In this document: piece by piece, positions 26,332-34,818 of the stretch
How positions within the stretch are numbered: the first letter of the stretch is position 1
Layout of the letters: the number at the start of each line of letters is the position of its first letter
NCBI GenBank assembly: GCA_963741615.1
Contig: CAVUIU010000019.1
Coordinates: 633,590 to 697,589, forward strand
Direction of reading: 5' to 3'
From: UBA9676 sp963741615
GTDB taxonomy: Bacteria; Actinomycetota; Actinomycetes; Streptosporangiales; Streptosporangiaceae
DNA length: 64,000 nt
Notes under the pieces: model-generated
The model's database searches: none
What the model saw: only the letters and a program-made list of their open reading frames with translations
What the model was told of the DNA's origin: nothing
Program-made: the position numbers and the translations under genes

Positions 26332-26700
26332 TTAGTGCCCGCCCCGGTCTTCCGGCGACGAGCGCAGCACCCGCAGATGGCCGCGCCGGCCAACCTCGAT
26401 CCCCTGGCCGACCGGTTCGGTCCCCGACGACGGCAGGACCGCCTCCCTGACCGCGTTGGCGAGCGCCTCCAAGTCGTCGGCCTCCGGTGCGACCGCGTCG
26501 TCCGGCTCGACGGGCAGCCGGACCACATCCCAGCCCCGGGGAACCGTGAGCCGCCCGGCGTGCGCGGCGCACAGGTCGTAGCAGTGCGGCTCCACGTAGG
26601 TGGCCAGCGGGCCGAGCACAGCGGTGGAGTCGCGGTAGACGTAGGTGAGCGTGTACAAGGCGGGCTGTTTGCAGGCGGGCCGGGAACATCGGCGGGACAT
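26332..26700 (-). CDS. DUF3499 family protein
   Basis: Small actinomycete-specific protein of 122 residues from ATG 26700. It carries conserved Cys and His positions typical of DUF3499: MSRRCSRPACKQPALYTLTY, EPHCYDLCAAHAGRLTVPRG, which look like a zinc ribbon. The function is unknown. It is the first gene of the conserved block DUF3499 / metallopeptidase-like / DUF5719 / glycosyltransferase / whiB2 / F420 genes and is divergent from the metallopeptidase-like gene. A longer open frame to 26817 exists but does not resemble the family start. Confidence 0.9.
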   Translation of the reverse strand: MSRRCSRPACKQPALYTLTYVYRDSTAVLGPLATYVEPHCYDLCAAHAGRLTVPRGWDVVRLPVEPDDAVAPEADDLEALANAVREAVLPSSGTEPVGQGIEVGRRGHLRVLRSSPEDRGGH

Positions 26701-26851
26701 CAGGGGCCCGCCTTGCGGGCGGCCGGAGCCGCGCCTGGCACGGCCACGCCGGCTAGCGCACGCGTCCACCCGTAGCCAGGTTTGCGCGCATCGCTCACAA
26801 CGGCAGACCGTACCCATCCGCGCCCGCTAACGCCACCACCCGGGGCACTCT

Positions 26852-26870
26852 TCACGACTCGTGTCTTGCG
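26852..26870. promoter_or_regulatory. Palindrome plus shared 11-base element
   Basis: CACGACTCGTG (nearly palindromic) overlapping the 11-mer CGTGTCTTGCG (26860-26870) in the DUF3499/metallopeptidase intergenic region. The same 11-mer follows a palindrome in the whiB2 promoter (33717-33727). Confidence 0.4.
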
Positions 26871-26984
26871 AGAGGCGTGTGCCCGGGCTCGCGCCGCGGC
26901 GCGGGAGGCGGCGGCCGGCCCCGTCTGCCGGCCGTCAGCGCGCCGATCGTGGTGGGCCGGGACACCGGGGTTACGCTCAGGATT

Positions 26985-27548
26985 GTGCAGACCGGCGACC
27001 CGAGCCACCCGGAGCGCACGGCCCGGATCAGGCGGCGTGACCGGCATGGCCGTGGCATGCGTGGGATTCTCGCCCCACCGGACGTGCCGCTGCACCGCAC
27101 CCGGGCGGAAAGTTTCGATGACCTCGTCCTGCAGGCGGTGGCGCGGCTTGAGCCCCGGTGGGAAGCCCATCTCGCGGGGGTCGAGTTCGCGGTGGAGGAG
27201 ATCCCGCCGGTCAGTGACGTGACCGCTGGCCCGGTGCCACTGGCCAGGCTCGAACCCGGGTCAGCGGGCAGCCCTGGGACCGCTGGCGGGCCGGGCAGCC
27301 CTGCCCTGCCCGGCACGGGCGCGGCACGCGGGAGGGGAGACGGACTGCCGCCGCCGGAGGCCGCCGCCAGCGCGGGAGCCACGCCCCGCCCACCCCGGAT
27401 CGTGGTGTACCGGCGCCCGCTGATGGCACGCGCCGATAGCGATGACGATCTTGGTGAGCTGGTCTTCGAGGTGATCGTCGAGGAGTTCGCGCGCCTGCTC
27501 GGGATGGATCCCGAGGATGTCGACCCCGGCTTCCCGGCGCCGGACTGA
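26985..27548 (+). CDS. Metallopeptidase-like protein with lost zinc motif
   Basis: Member of the small zincin-like (DUF1025-type) family found next to DUF3499, 187 residues from GTG 26985; starts up to 26877 are possible. It shows the typical N-terminus RRRDRHGRGMRGILAPPDVP, then SFDDLVLQAVARLEPRWE and VVYRRPLMARA. The place of the HExxH zinc motif reads VFEVIVEEFARLLGMDP, without the two His, so it is unlikely to be a zinc protease. A Gly/Pro-rich insertion of about 45 residues interrupts the middle. Streptomyces neighbours of DUF3499 have a similarly degenerate motif. It ends 15 bases before the converging DUF5719 gene. Confidence 0.75.
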   Translation: MQTGDPSHPERTARIRRRDRHGRGMRGILAPPDVPLHRTRAESFDDLVLQAVARLEPRWEAHLAGVEFAVEEIPPVSDVTAGPVPLARLEPGSAGSPGTAGGPGSPALPGTGAARGRGDGLPPPEAAASAGATPRPPRIVVYRRPLMARADSDDDLGELVFEVIVEEFARLLGMDPEDVDPGFPAPD

Positions 27549-27563
27549 CCGCTTCTGCGCGGC

Positions 27564-29090
27564 TCACGGCACCGTGGTGATGGAACCGTCCTGCACATGT
27601 GGCAGCGGCACCGTGGTCAGCGCACTGATCACGGGCAGCAGGGACTCCACCTCCCCACCGGTACCGCTGCCCGTGACCACCCGCCCGGCATAGAGCGGCC
27701 CGGAGCCAGCCAGCGGTGTGATCACCACCGAAAAAGCTGACCTGCGGCCGGATCCCCCGCCCTTGCTCAGCTGGGCTACCAGGCTGTAGCCCGCGCGGAT
27801 CTGCACGATCTGCGGCGTCCCGGGCGTACCCGTGGTCCCGATCTCGGTGATCCGCGCCCTGACGGCACGGCCCGGGGCGGAAAGCACCAGCTGCGAGGCT
27901 GAGCCGCCGCCGGCCTTGTTGTACGCGACCACGCCCTGCTCCTGAAGCGGAAGGGAGGCCGCGGTGAACACTCCGGGAGCACCCGCCGAACCACCCGACA
28001 GCATCGCCGACGCGGTCACCGGGACATTGGACGTCAGTTTGAGTGCGGCTGGAACGCCCGACAGCGATGGCAGCACGATCGTCGCGGCCGAACCACCGGG
28101 GATGTCAAGCCCGCTGCTACCGGTGGGCTGGTAGGAACCTTTGCTGGTGACGGCGGTCAGCTTGAGGTGAGCGTCCTGGGTTCCCGGCACGGCCACGAAG
28201 AGCTGCCGCGTACCCGCCGTGGCGGGCAGGCCGGGCAGCACCACCCGGGTGGCGGGCGTCTGCGCCGCGGGCAGCCAGGCGCCGTCGCTTCCCGCACCCG
28301 TGGCCTCCCGGACCGCCGCCGCCACCTGGCCGACGCTGGTGCGCACGTGCAGCGCGACCACCCGGGATCCGTGCAGGACAGTGGCAAGGGACTGGACAAC
28401 CATGCTGTGGGGGGCCACGGCGATGCCCGTGTCGGTGCTGCCCTGCAACGGCCCGGCGTCGGTGGAGACCTCGACATTCACGTCAGCCGGCTGGCTCCCG
28501 GCGTTGACCAGGAACAGCTGGATGCGGGCGGCGCCCCGCTGGCCGGGGCCGACGAACCAGAAGTCGGTGCCAGGGCTCTCGCACCGGGCCGTGGGGATGC
28601 CCGCGGCGATCTGTTCCACCTCCAGCCCGCGCGCCATCGACCCGCTTGCCTGGACGACCACGCCGCCCGGGGCCGCCACGGTCGAGAACTGCTGGCCACC
28701 GGACGCGGCGGGCGTCGCGTGCGGCGCGGCGGGCGCCGCACGATGCACCGCGGCCGCCGCCCGGACCGGCCGGACCGACAGCTGCCCCGGACTGGTCAGG
28801 CTGTGCAGGGCAGGATTGCCCGCCGTTCCGAGGCGGCTCACCACGGCCTGCCCCCGGCCGACCGTCGCGGGTGCGGCAACGAGCGCGACGTCGGTGGCGG
28901 CCGAGCCGACCAGACCCAGTGACGGGCACGCGCGCACCACGGACATGGCTGCCGCGCTGCTCGGCGGCAGCACCTGCCTGCCCGCCCCGAGCGTGGTGGC
29001 GTGGCTGTACGCGGCCAGTCCGTATACGGCCCCCAGCGCTATCACCACCAGCAGCGGCGCCAGGACCCGGTTCGCGCTGAGGCTTCTCAC
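27564..29090 (-). CDS. DUF5719 family secreted or anchored protein
   Basis: DUF5719 protein of 508 residues: an N-terminal membrane anchor (RVLAPLLVVIALGAVYGLAA, about 8-28), then an extracytoplasmic beta-rich part with an early Cys (VVRACPSLG) and TARCESPGTDFWFVGPGQRG, the family signature. The rest consists of Ser/Thr/Val/Gly-rich repeats of beta strands. The function is unknown. Its start overlaps the stop of the glycosyltransferase gene upstream (29087-29090), so the two are co-translated and may act together at the envelope. Confidence 0.87.
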   Translation of the reverse strand: MRSLSANRVLAPLLVVIALGAVYGLAAYSHATTLGAGRQVLPPSSAAAMSVVRACPSLGLVGSAATDVALVAAPATVGRGQAVVSRLGTAGNPALHSLTSPGQLSVRPVRAAAAVHRAAPAAPHATPAASGGQQFSTVAAPGGVVVQASGSMARGLEVEQIAAGIPTARCESPGTDFWFVGPGQRGAARIQLFLVNAGSQPADVNVEVSTDAGPLQGSTDTGIAVAPHSMVVQSLATVLHGSRVVALHVRTSVGQVAAAVREATGAGSDGAWLPAAQTPATRVVLPGLPATAGTRQLFVAVPGTQDAHLKLTAVTSKGSYQPTGSSGLDIPGGSAATIVLPSLSGVPAALKLTSNVPVTASAMLSGGSAGAPGVFTAASLPLQEQGVVAYNKAGGGSASQLVLSAPGRAVRARITEIGTTGTPGTPQIVQIRAGYSLVAQLSKGGGSGRRSAFSVVITPLAGSGPLYAGRVVTGSGTGGEVESLLPVISALTTVPLPHVQDGSITTVP

Positions 29091-32000
29091 CAGTCCGTCT
29101 CTCCTGGATCGTGCTGAGGCTCAGCGTCCCAGTCCGGCGCCCCGCCGCCGGTGGCGTATCCCTGCGCAGTCCTGCGCGTGCGGGGGGGCAGCGGCGGCAG
29201 CGGGGGGAGTGTCTCGTCGTCGCCGGGCAGCCGGCCACGCGGCACTCCCGGGCTGGGATGCTGGCCGCGGGCCGGGCCCCGGCCCGTGCCAGACCGGCCA
29301 CCCCACCCGGACCAGCCGGCCCGGCCCCTGCGCCCGCCACCCTGGGCGGGGGGACCGGGCGGAGGGTCGTAGCCGGGTGGCCCGCCACCGCCCGTGGCCG
29401 GGTCATAACCCGCCCCGCCACGATCCGGCGCAGGCTCATAGCCCCGGCGCCCGCCGCCCGCCGACACCGGCCGCCCGCCGCCCGCCGACGCCGGCCGCCC
29501 GCCACGGCCCGGAACCGTGTCATAGCCCGGCCGTACGCCCTCACCGGGAGCCGCGGGCTGATAGCCCGGCTGGCCGGAACGGTCTGGCGGCCGCCCGCGG
29601 TCCTGGCGTGGCCTGCCCGGATTCGTGCCGGGACCCTCCGGCGGCAGAGCACCGGAACCGCGATGCAGGCCGCGGCCGCCCGCACCGTGGCCGGGCATGT
29701 CCGCTTCCCCGCGTGCATAGCCCACCATCGTGGGGCTGTCCGCTTCCGCGCTACCGGGGAAGGACTGCGCGGGCGATCCGCCATGCCGGCCGGGCGGGCC
29801 GGCTGGGCCGGGCGGGCCGGGCTGCCAAGACGGCCCCGACTGCCCAGACGGGCCGGGCGGGCCGCCGCGGACCCCGGCCGTTGCCGCCCCGCGCACCCGC
29901 TGCGTGTCCTGGGCCGCGGGGACCGGCGGCCGCCGCACCCGCGGCCTTGGCGGGCCGCCCGGTTTGCCCCTGCCGCGCCGCGCGGACTTGCCGCCGCGCA
30001 CGCGATCATGAGCCGTCTCACGTTTCCCCGCGTCGGCCTCACTGGCCACCCGGGCACCCGGCAGGCCCAGGGCCAGCACAATCGCCACGGCGAGGCCTTC
30101 GAGCACGACGGCCACGACCCGGCCGAGCTGGCTGCGGCTGACGGTCAGCGACCCGCCGCCGGCCGGCAGCCGGAATCCCTGCGCCCAGCCATCCACCGGG
30201 GCCGCGAGCGGCGTCAGCGGGTGCCCGTTGAGCGCGGCGGTCCAGCCCCCGGCCGGCTCGGCGAGCACCAGTGTCCCGCCGGAAGCGGGCACTTTGGCGC
30301 CAGCGACCGTCACCCTGCCCGAGTTCACCGGCACCACCGTGCCGCCGGGCTCTACCACCCGCACCCGCGCGGTGGTGTCGGATACCTGCCACAGCTGGAA
30401 CGCCGGGGTCTGGCTGACCGGGCGCAGACCAGGCACGGCGTCGAGCAGCCGCGCCAGGGCCGCGTCGGCCGGCGCCGGAAGCAGCACGTAGCCGATGCCG
30501 AACTGGGCCAGCGACCGCCCCTGATCCTGCACAGAACTGCCGTTCGGCGCGGTCAGGGCGGCCACGGTCAGATTGAGTGCCCGCTGCGCGGCGGGGGGCA
30601 CGGCGAGCTCGCTGGCACCGATCAGGGGGTCGGTGTCACGGAGCACCGAATACGTGACGCTGCCGTGCGCGCCGCCGCGCAAGACCAGCGTCCGCAGGCG
30701 CAAACCGGTTCCGGAGAAGACGGTGGCGATCTCCGGCAGCACCGGCCCGGCCACCGGTGCCACCGGGCCCGTGACCCCGGAGGTCACCCACGCCGCGGCT
30801 GCCAGCACCGGGGTGGTGCAGGCCACCGCGGCAAGGGTCACGACCGCGATCCCGCCCGGAGCACGCCACCCACCCGAACCCAGCTTGCCGAGGAGCACAT
30901 CACCGCAGGCCAGCACGGCAAGCAGCAGGCCGGCGCCGACGAACGCCAGCGCTGGTCCCGGCCAGGCCGGGACCGCGTCACCGCCGACCGCGGGGGTGAC
31001 GATGATCTTGCTCAGCCCGGCGGCGATGAACAGCCCGAGCAGCGCGGCGGACCAGCCGGCCAGCACCGGCGCCCGGCGTGCGCCGGCCACCAGTGCCACC
31101 GCCGCGGCCAGGCCCAGGCCCGCGGTCACCCAGAACGGCGGCAGGCCGGGGCCCCCGGGGGAGAGCATCAGCAGCGACCGGGCCGCCAGGCCGCGCGCCG
31201 CGAGCCCCGGCGGCTGCAATCCGGCCTCGAGCAGCAGCTGGGATGGGTGGGCGGCCAGGGACGCGCTCCACGGAAGGAGGAGAACCACCGGGACCACGGC
31301 GACGATGGCGGCGTCGATCAGCACTCCCGGACGGCCCCGGCGGAAGACGATCGCGCCCACGGCCATCGCCACCACCGTGATCATCCAGACCAGGGGCACG
31401 AACGCGGCCGCCACGGCGACGAGCAGGCCGGCCGCCCAGGCGGCCCGCCGCGCCCGGCGGGGGCCGCGGGTGAAGACGCGCGCGGCCACCATGCCGATGA
31501 TCGGCAGCAGGACGAGCGTCAGCGCGGTACCGAGGCGGCCGGCGGCCACCGCGCCCATGCCCACCGGCAGCAGCGCATATGTCAGCGCCGCCCAGATCCG
31601 GACCGGCACGAACCGGGTGATCCGCCGGGACGCCAGGTAGGCGGTGACACCCGCGAGCGGGATACAGCCGATCAGGATGACGTCAACGGCGAGCCAGGGC
31701 TTGCCCCCGAGCAGCGTCGCCAGCAGCGCGATCACCGCCACATACGGCGGCGTGCTCGCGGCCGAGCCCACCCCGGCCGGATGGAAGCCCTGCAGGTACT
31801 CCGACCACAGCCCGGACGCACCGCCCCACGCGGGGACGAGTGCGCCACCACCGAGCGGGCTGGAGCTGAGCAAGGCACGCTCGGCCACCAGGGCGATCGT
31901 GGTCAGGACCAGGAACAGCAGCACCCCGGGGCTGGTGAGCAGCCGCTGCACCAGACCGGAGTCGACCAGCAGCGAGTCATCATCGGAGGGATCTTCGGTC

Positions 32001-33115
32001 GCGTGGTGACTGCCGACCACGTCCACCGGGAGGGACTTCGACAGCGCGCCGGTGGCGAACTCCGCCAGCTTGCGGAACGAATGGCCGGGTGGGACATAGG
32101 CGCGCAGACGGCCGTAGGTGGTTCGCCGTCCGGGGGCCCGGCGGCGGCGGGCACGGAGCAGGCGCAGGGGATGACCGGCAACCCCGGCGTACGCCGCGAA
32201 CTCGTCCAAGGCCGCCCCGGGCCGCTTGGCGAGCAGGAAGAACAGCGTGCGCAGCGTCGACAGCACCAGGTTGCCTGCCAGCGAGGAGAGCATCGGCCAG
32301 GCGCGGAGATTGCCGAAGAGCACCAGCAGGGCGTTGCGGCGGTCCTGCCGCCGGCGCCGGGGGGCGGCCGTTGCCTCCCGCCGGTTCCTGGCCGAGGCCT
32401 CCATGTGGTAGACGACGGCATCGGTGATCACCCGCACCCGGTAGCCCGCCGCGTGCACGCGCCAGCAGAAGTTGACGTCCTCCCGGTAGAGCAGCATCCC
32501 GGGATCGAACCCGCCCACCTGGTCCCACACCTCGCGGCGCACCAGCATCCCGGCGCTGCCGACGGCGAGCACGTCCCGGTCCCCGTCGTGCTGCCCCTGG
32601 TCAACCTCACGCGGCTCGATCCCGGTGATCCGGCGGCCGGCGCGGTCGATGCCGACCCCGGTCTCGAGCAGCACGTCCCGGTCGGACCAGTCCATGACCT
32701 TGGGACCGAACACGGCCGCGGCCGGCACCTCCGCGGCGCCGAGGAGCAGCAGTTCCAGCGCGTCAGGTTCGGGCTCGCAGTCGTCGTGGAGCAGCCACAC
32801 CCACTCCGTCCGCTCGCCCGGCGCCCCGGTCGCCTGCGACAGATGGGTGGCGGCGGCCCGGTGCCGCAGGGCCTGGTGCACCGCGGCCCCGTAGCCGGTA
32901 CCGCGGTCCATGCCGAACACGGCGGCGCGGCCCAGTGCCTCGGCGAGCATCGCCCCGCTGCGGTCCCTGCTGCCGGTATCGACGGCGACCACCCGCTGGA
33001 CCGGCCGGGTCTGGTTCAACAGGGCTTCGGTGACACGCGGAACCCACGCGGCTCCATCGTGGGCGACGATGACCGCGGTAACGACGTGCTGAGCCTGTGG
33101 GTTATTCGGCGACAC
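29087..33115 (-). CDS. Large membrane-bound family 2 glycosyltransferase
   Basis: Giant protein of 1342 residues with three parts. Residues about 10-300 are a GT-A family 2 glycosyltransferase: VTAVIVAHDGAAWVPRVTEA, VVAVDTGSRDRS, a DxD-like site in WLLHDDCEPEPDALELLLLG, and the acceptor loop EDVNFCWRVHAAGY. Residues about 385-1050 have ten or more membrane spans with a large outside loop near the end. The last 230 residues are disordered, Gly/Pro/Arg-rich with tandem repeats such as GRPASAGGG. The homologous actinomycete gene lies between DUF5719 and whiB2, as here. Both donor and acceptor are unknown; an arabinan- or galactan-like envelope role is only a guess. Confidence 0.9.
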   Translation of the reverse strand: MSPNNPQAQHVVTAVIVAHDGAAWVPRVTEALLNQTRPVQRVVAVDTGSRDRSGAMLAEALGRAAVFGMDRGTGYGAAVHQALRHRAAATHLSQATGAPGERTEWVWLLHDDCEPEPDALELLLLGAAEVPAAAVFGPKVMDWSDRDVLLETGVGIDRAGRRITGIEPREVDQGQHDGDRDVLAVGSAGMLVRREVWDQVGGFDPGMLLYREDVNFCWRVHAAGYRVRVITDAVVYHMEASARNRREATAAPRRRRQDRRNALLVLFGNLRAWPMLSSLAGNLVLSTLRTLFFLLAKRPGAALDEFAAYAGVAGHPLRLLRARRRRAPGRRTTYGRLRAYVPPGHSFRKLAEFATGALSKSLPVDVVGSHHATEDPSDDDSLLVDSGLVQRLLTSPGVLLFLVLTTIALVAERALLSSSPLGGGALVPAWGGASGLWSEYLQGFHPAGVGSAASTPPYVAVIALLATLLGGKPWLAVDVILIGCIPLAGVTAYLASRRITRFVPVRIWAALTYALLPVGMGAVAAGRLGTALTLVLLPIIGMVAARVFTRGPRRARRAAWAAGLLVAVAAAFVPLVWMITVVAMAVGAIVFRRGRPGVLIDAAIVAVVPVVLLLPWSASLAAHPSQLLLEAGLQPPGLAARGLAARSLLMLSPGGPGLPPFWVTAGLGLAAAVALVAGARRAPVLAGWSAALLGLFIAAGLSKIIVTPAVGGDAVPAWPGPALAFVGAGLLLAVLACGDVLLGKLGSGGWRAPGGIAVVTLAAVACTTPVLAAAAWVTSGVTGPVAPVAGPVLPEIATVFSGTGLRLRTLVLRGGAHGSVTYSVLRDTDPLIGASELAVPPAAQRALNLTVAALTAPNGSSVQDQGRSLAQFGIGYVLLPAPADAALARLLDAVPGLRPVSQTPAFQLWQVSDTTARVRVVEPGGTVVPVNSGRVTVAGAKVPASGGTLVLAEPAGGWTAALNGHPLTPLAAPVDGWAQGFRLPAGGGSLTVSRSQLGRVVAVVLEGLAVAIVLALGLPGARVASEADAGKRETAHDRVRGGKSARRGRGKPGGPPRPRVRRPPVPAAQDTQRVRGAATAGVRGGPPGPSGQSGPSWQPGPPGPAGPPGRHGGSPAQSFPGSAEADSPTMVGYARGEADMPGHGAGGRGLHRGSGALPPEGPGTNPGRPRQDRGRPPDRSGQPGYQPAAPGEGVRPGYDTVPGRGGRPASAGGGRPVSAGGGRRGYEPAPDRGGAGYDPATGGGGPPGYDPPPGPPAQGGGRRGRAGWSGWGGRSGTGRGPARGQHPSPGVPRGRLPGDDETLPPLPPLPPRTRRTAQGYATGGGAPDWDAEPQHDPGETDW

Positions 33116-33360
33116 GGATCCGCTTGCTGCTCAAGATGGTCACCTGCCGGGCACCCGAGCGGACTGGGCCCGGTCCCGGACATGGCGGGGACACCCGTGA
33201 ACAATACGCGAACCGATGGCAACCAGGCAGGCAGACCGCAAGACCCCGCGGCGCGGAAGGCAGCGGGCCGGAACGCACCCGCTCACGCGGGTCCGCCGGC
33301 CAGGCCGGGGCCGCCGGAACGGCCGGGCGGCAGGCCGCCGGGCCGTGGCCGCCGGGCGGC

Positions 33361-33633
33361 TCAGCCGGTCTCGCGCTTGAGCCTGCGCCGTTCGCGTTCC
33401 GACAGCCCGCCCCAGATCCCGAACCGCTCGTCGTGCTCGAGTGCGTACTCCAGGCATTCGGCCCGCACGTCACAGCCGCGGCACACCTTCTTGGCTTCCC
33501 TGGTGGAGCCGCCCTTCTCCGGGAAGAACGCCTCCGGATCGGTCTGCGCACACAGCGCCTGATCCTGCCAGGCAAAGCCCCCGGCATCGTCCTCGCCGAT
33601 ACCGAATATGCCGATCGGGACGACCTCAGCCAC
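33361..33633 (-). CDS. whiB2: WhiB2-type (WhiB/WhmD) iron-sulphur regulator
   Basis: Ninety-residue Wbl protein with the four cluster ligands Cys28, Cys51, Cys54 and Cys60 (CRGCDVRAEC) and the turn GIWGGLSERERRRLKRETG. The arrangement and the neighbourhood beside the F420 genes fit the WhiB2 subgroup (WhiB of Streptomyces, WhmD of mycobacteria), a partner of WhiA in starting septation. It lies about 245 bases upstream of the giant glycosyltransferase gene on the same strand. A good promoter is visible (33707-33736). Confidence 0.95.
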   Translation of the reverse strand: MAEVVPIGIFGIGEDDAGGFAWQDQALCAQTDPEAFFPEKGGSTREAKKVCRGCDVRAECLEYALEHDERFGIWGGLSERERRRLKRETG

Positions 33634-33706
33634 GGCGCACCTCCTACCTCTTCGAGCCCCGCGCCACGCGCCGTGCTCCCCCCGGCGCGCGAACTACACA
33701 GGTGAA

Positions 33707-33736
33707 ATTACACGCGCGTGTCTTGCGTCGCGTCAA
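33707..33736 (-). promoter_or_regulatory. whiB2 promoter with palindrome over the -10
   Basis: Reading the minus strand: -35 TTGACG (33736-33731), an 18-base spacer, -10 TGTAAT (33712-33707), predicting a start near 33700 and a leader of about 67 bases. The perfect palindrome ACACGCGCGTGT (33710-33721) overlaps the -10. The spacer includes GACAC, the core recognised by WhiA in Streptomyces (family knowledge; binding here is inference). Confidence 0.6.
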
Positions 33737-33769
33737 GCGGGATACGTGATAATGGTCAACAGATTGACC
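33723..33769 (+). promoter_or_regulatory. Possible fbiA promoter and inverted repeat
   Basis: Plus-strand candidate: TTGCGT (33723-33728), 19 bases, GATAAT (33748-33753), start near 33760, about 110 bases before fbiA. An inverted repeat GGTCAA-CAGA-TTGACC sits at 33754-33769, at or just after the start point. It overlaps the whiB2 promoter, so the two divergent genes may interfere. Confidence 0.35.
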
Positions 33770-33870
33770 CTCGATGGCAGGTAAGTCGGCGGCCAGAATG
33801 CTGTGATCACAGGGTCGCCGGGGCCGGCCCGGGGAGCGCGCCCGGGCCCGGGGTTGCCAGACTGGCCGCC

Positions 33871-34818
33871 ATGCGCATCGCTGTGCTCGCCGGCGGGGTC
33901 GGCGCCGCCCGCTTCCTGCGCGGGCTGAAATCCGCTGTCCCCGACGCCGGGATCACCGTTATCGGCAACACCGGCGACGACATCAGCCTGTTCGGCCTGC
34001 ATGTGTCGCCGGACCTCGACACCGTCATGTACACACTGGGTGGCGGCATCGACGAGGGGCAGGGCTGGGGACGGGACGGCGACACCTATACCGTCCTCGC
34101 GGAACTCGCCGCCTATGGTGCCGGGCCGGACTGGTTCGGCCTGGGTGACCGGGACATCGCCACCCACCTCCACCGGACCAGCATGCTCGGCGCGGGCCTC
34201 TCCCTGTCCGCCGCCACCGGGGTTCTCTGCCAGCGGTGGCAGCCCGGCGTCAGACTGCTCCCGATGTCCGATGACCGCGTCGAGACCCAGGTGATCCTGG
34301 GCGGCGAGGGTGGGCGCACGGTCCACTTCCAGGAGTGGTGGGTGCGCCTGCACGCCGACGTGCCCGCGGCCGGGTTCGACTTCGCCGGCGCGGGGGATGC
34401 GGCCCCGGCGCCCGGCGTGCTGGAGGCCATCGGCCAGGCGGACGTGGTCCTGCTGCCCCCGTCCAATCCCGTCGTGAGCGTGGGCACCATCCTGGCCGTT
34501 CCCGGCATCGCCGAGGCGGTCCGCGCGAAGACCGTGGTCGGGGTCTCGCCGATCATCGGCGGGGCACCGGTGCGCGGCATGGCCGACAAGTGCCTGGCCG
34601 CCATCGGAGTCCAGGCGTCCGCGGCCGGCGTCGGCGCCCACTACGGGGCGGCCCTGCTCGATGGCTGGCTGGTGGACGAACGCGACAAGGCGGCGGTGGA
34701 CGCGCCCGAACTGGCCGGTATCGCCGTCCGGGCGGTCCCGCTGTACATGACCGACCTGCCCGCTGCCGCGGCGATCGCCCGCGCCGCACTCGATCTTGCC
34801 CAGGAGCTGAGCGCATGA
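33871..34818 (+). CDS. fbiA: 2-phospho-L-lactate/phosphoenolpyruvyl transferase FbiA
   Basis: CofD/FbiA enzyme of coenzyme F420 synthesis, joining the activated phospho-lactate or phosphoenolpyruvyl GMP donor to Fo (or making dehydro-F420-0 in actinomycetes). ATG 33871 gives 315 residues. Motifs: MRIAVLAGGVGAARFLRGLK, GNTGDDISLFGLHVSPDLDT, YTLGGGIDEGQGWG, LGDRDIATHLHRT, and LLPPSNPVVSVGTILAVPGI. It overlaps fbiB by 4 bases (34815-34818). The frame is open upstream to 33718 without likeness to the family. Confidence 0.96.
   Translation: MRIAVLAGGVGAARFLRGLKSAVPDAGITVIGNTGDDISLFGLHVSPDLDTVMYTLGGGIDEGQGWGRDGDTYTVLAELAAYGAGPDWFGLGDRDIATHLHRTSMLGAGLSLSAATGVLCQRWQPGVRLLPMSDDRVETQVILGGEGGRTVHFQEWWVRLHADVPAAGFDFAGAGDAAPAPGVLEAIGQADVVLLPPSNPVVSVGTILAVPGIAEAVRAKTVVGVSPIIGGAPVRGMADKCLAAIGVQASAAGVGAHYGAALLDGWLVDERDKAAVDAPELAGIAVRAVPLYMTDLPAAAAIARAALDLAQELSA

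Noticed and set aside
29111..33562. A 1483-codon open frame on the plus strand
   Set aside because: It is antisense to the glycosyltransferase and whiB2 genes. Its His/Gln/Arg/Gly-rich composition is the usual shadow of GC-rich codons and has no domain.
33754..33769. GGTCAA-CAGA-TTGACC as the terminator of a hidden gene
   Set aside because: It lies between divergent genes at the promoters, so an operator or chance overlap of -35-like sequences is more likely.
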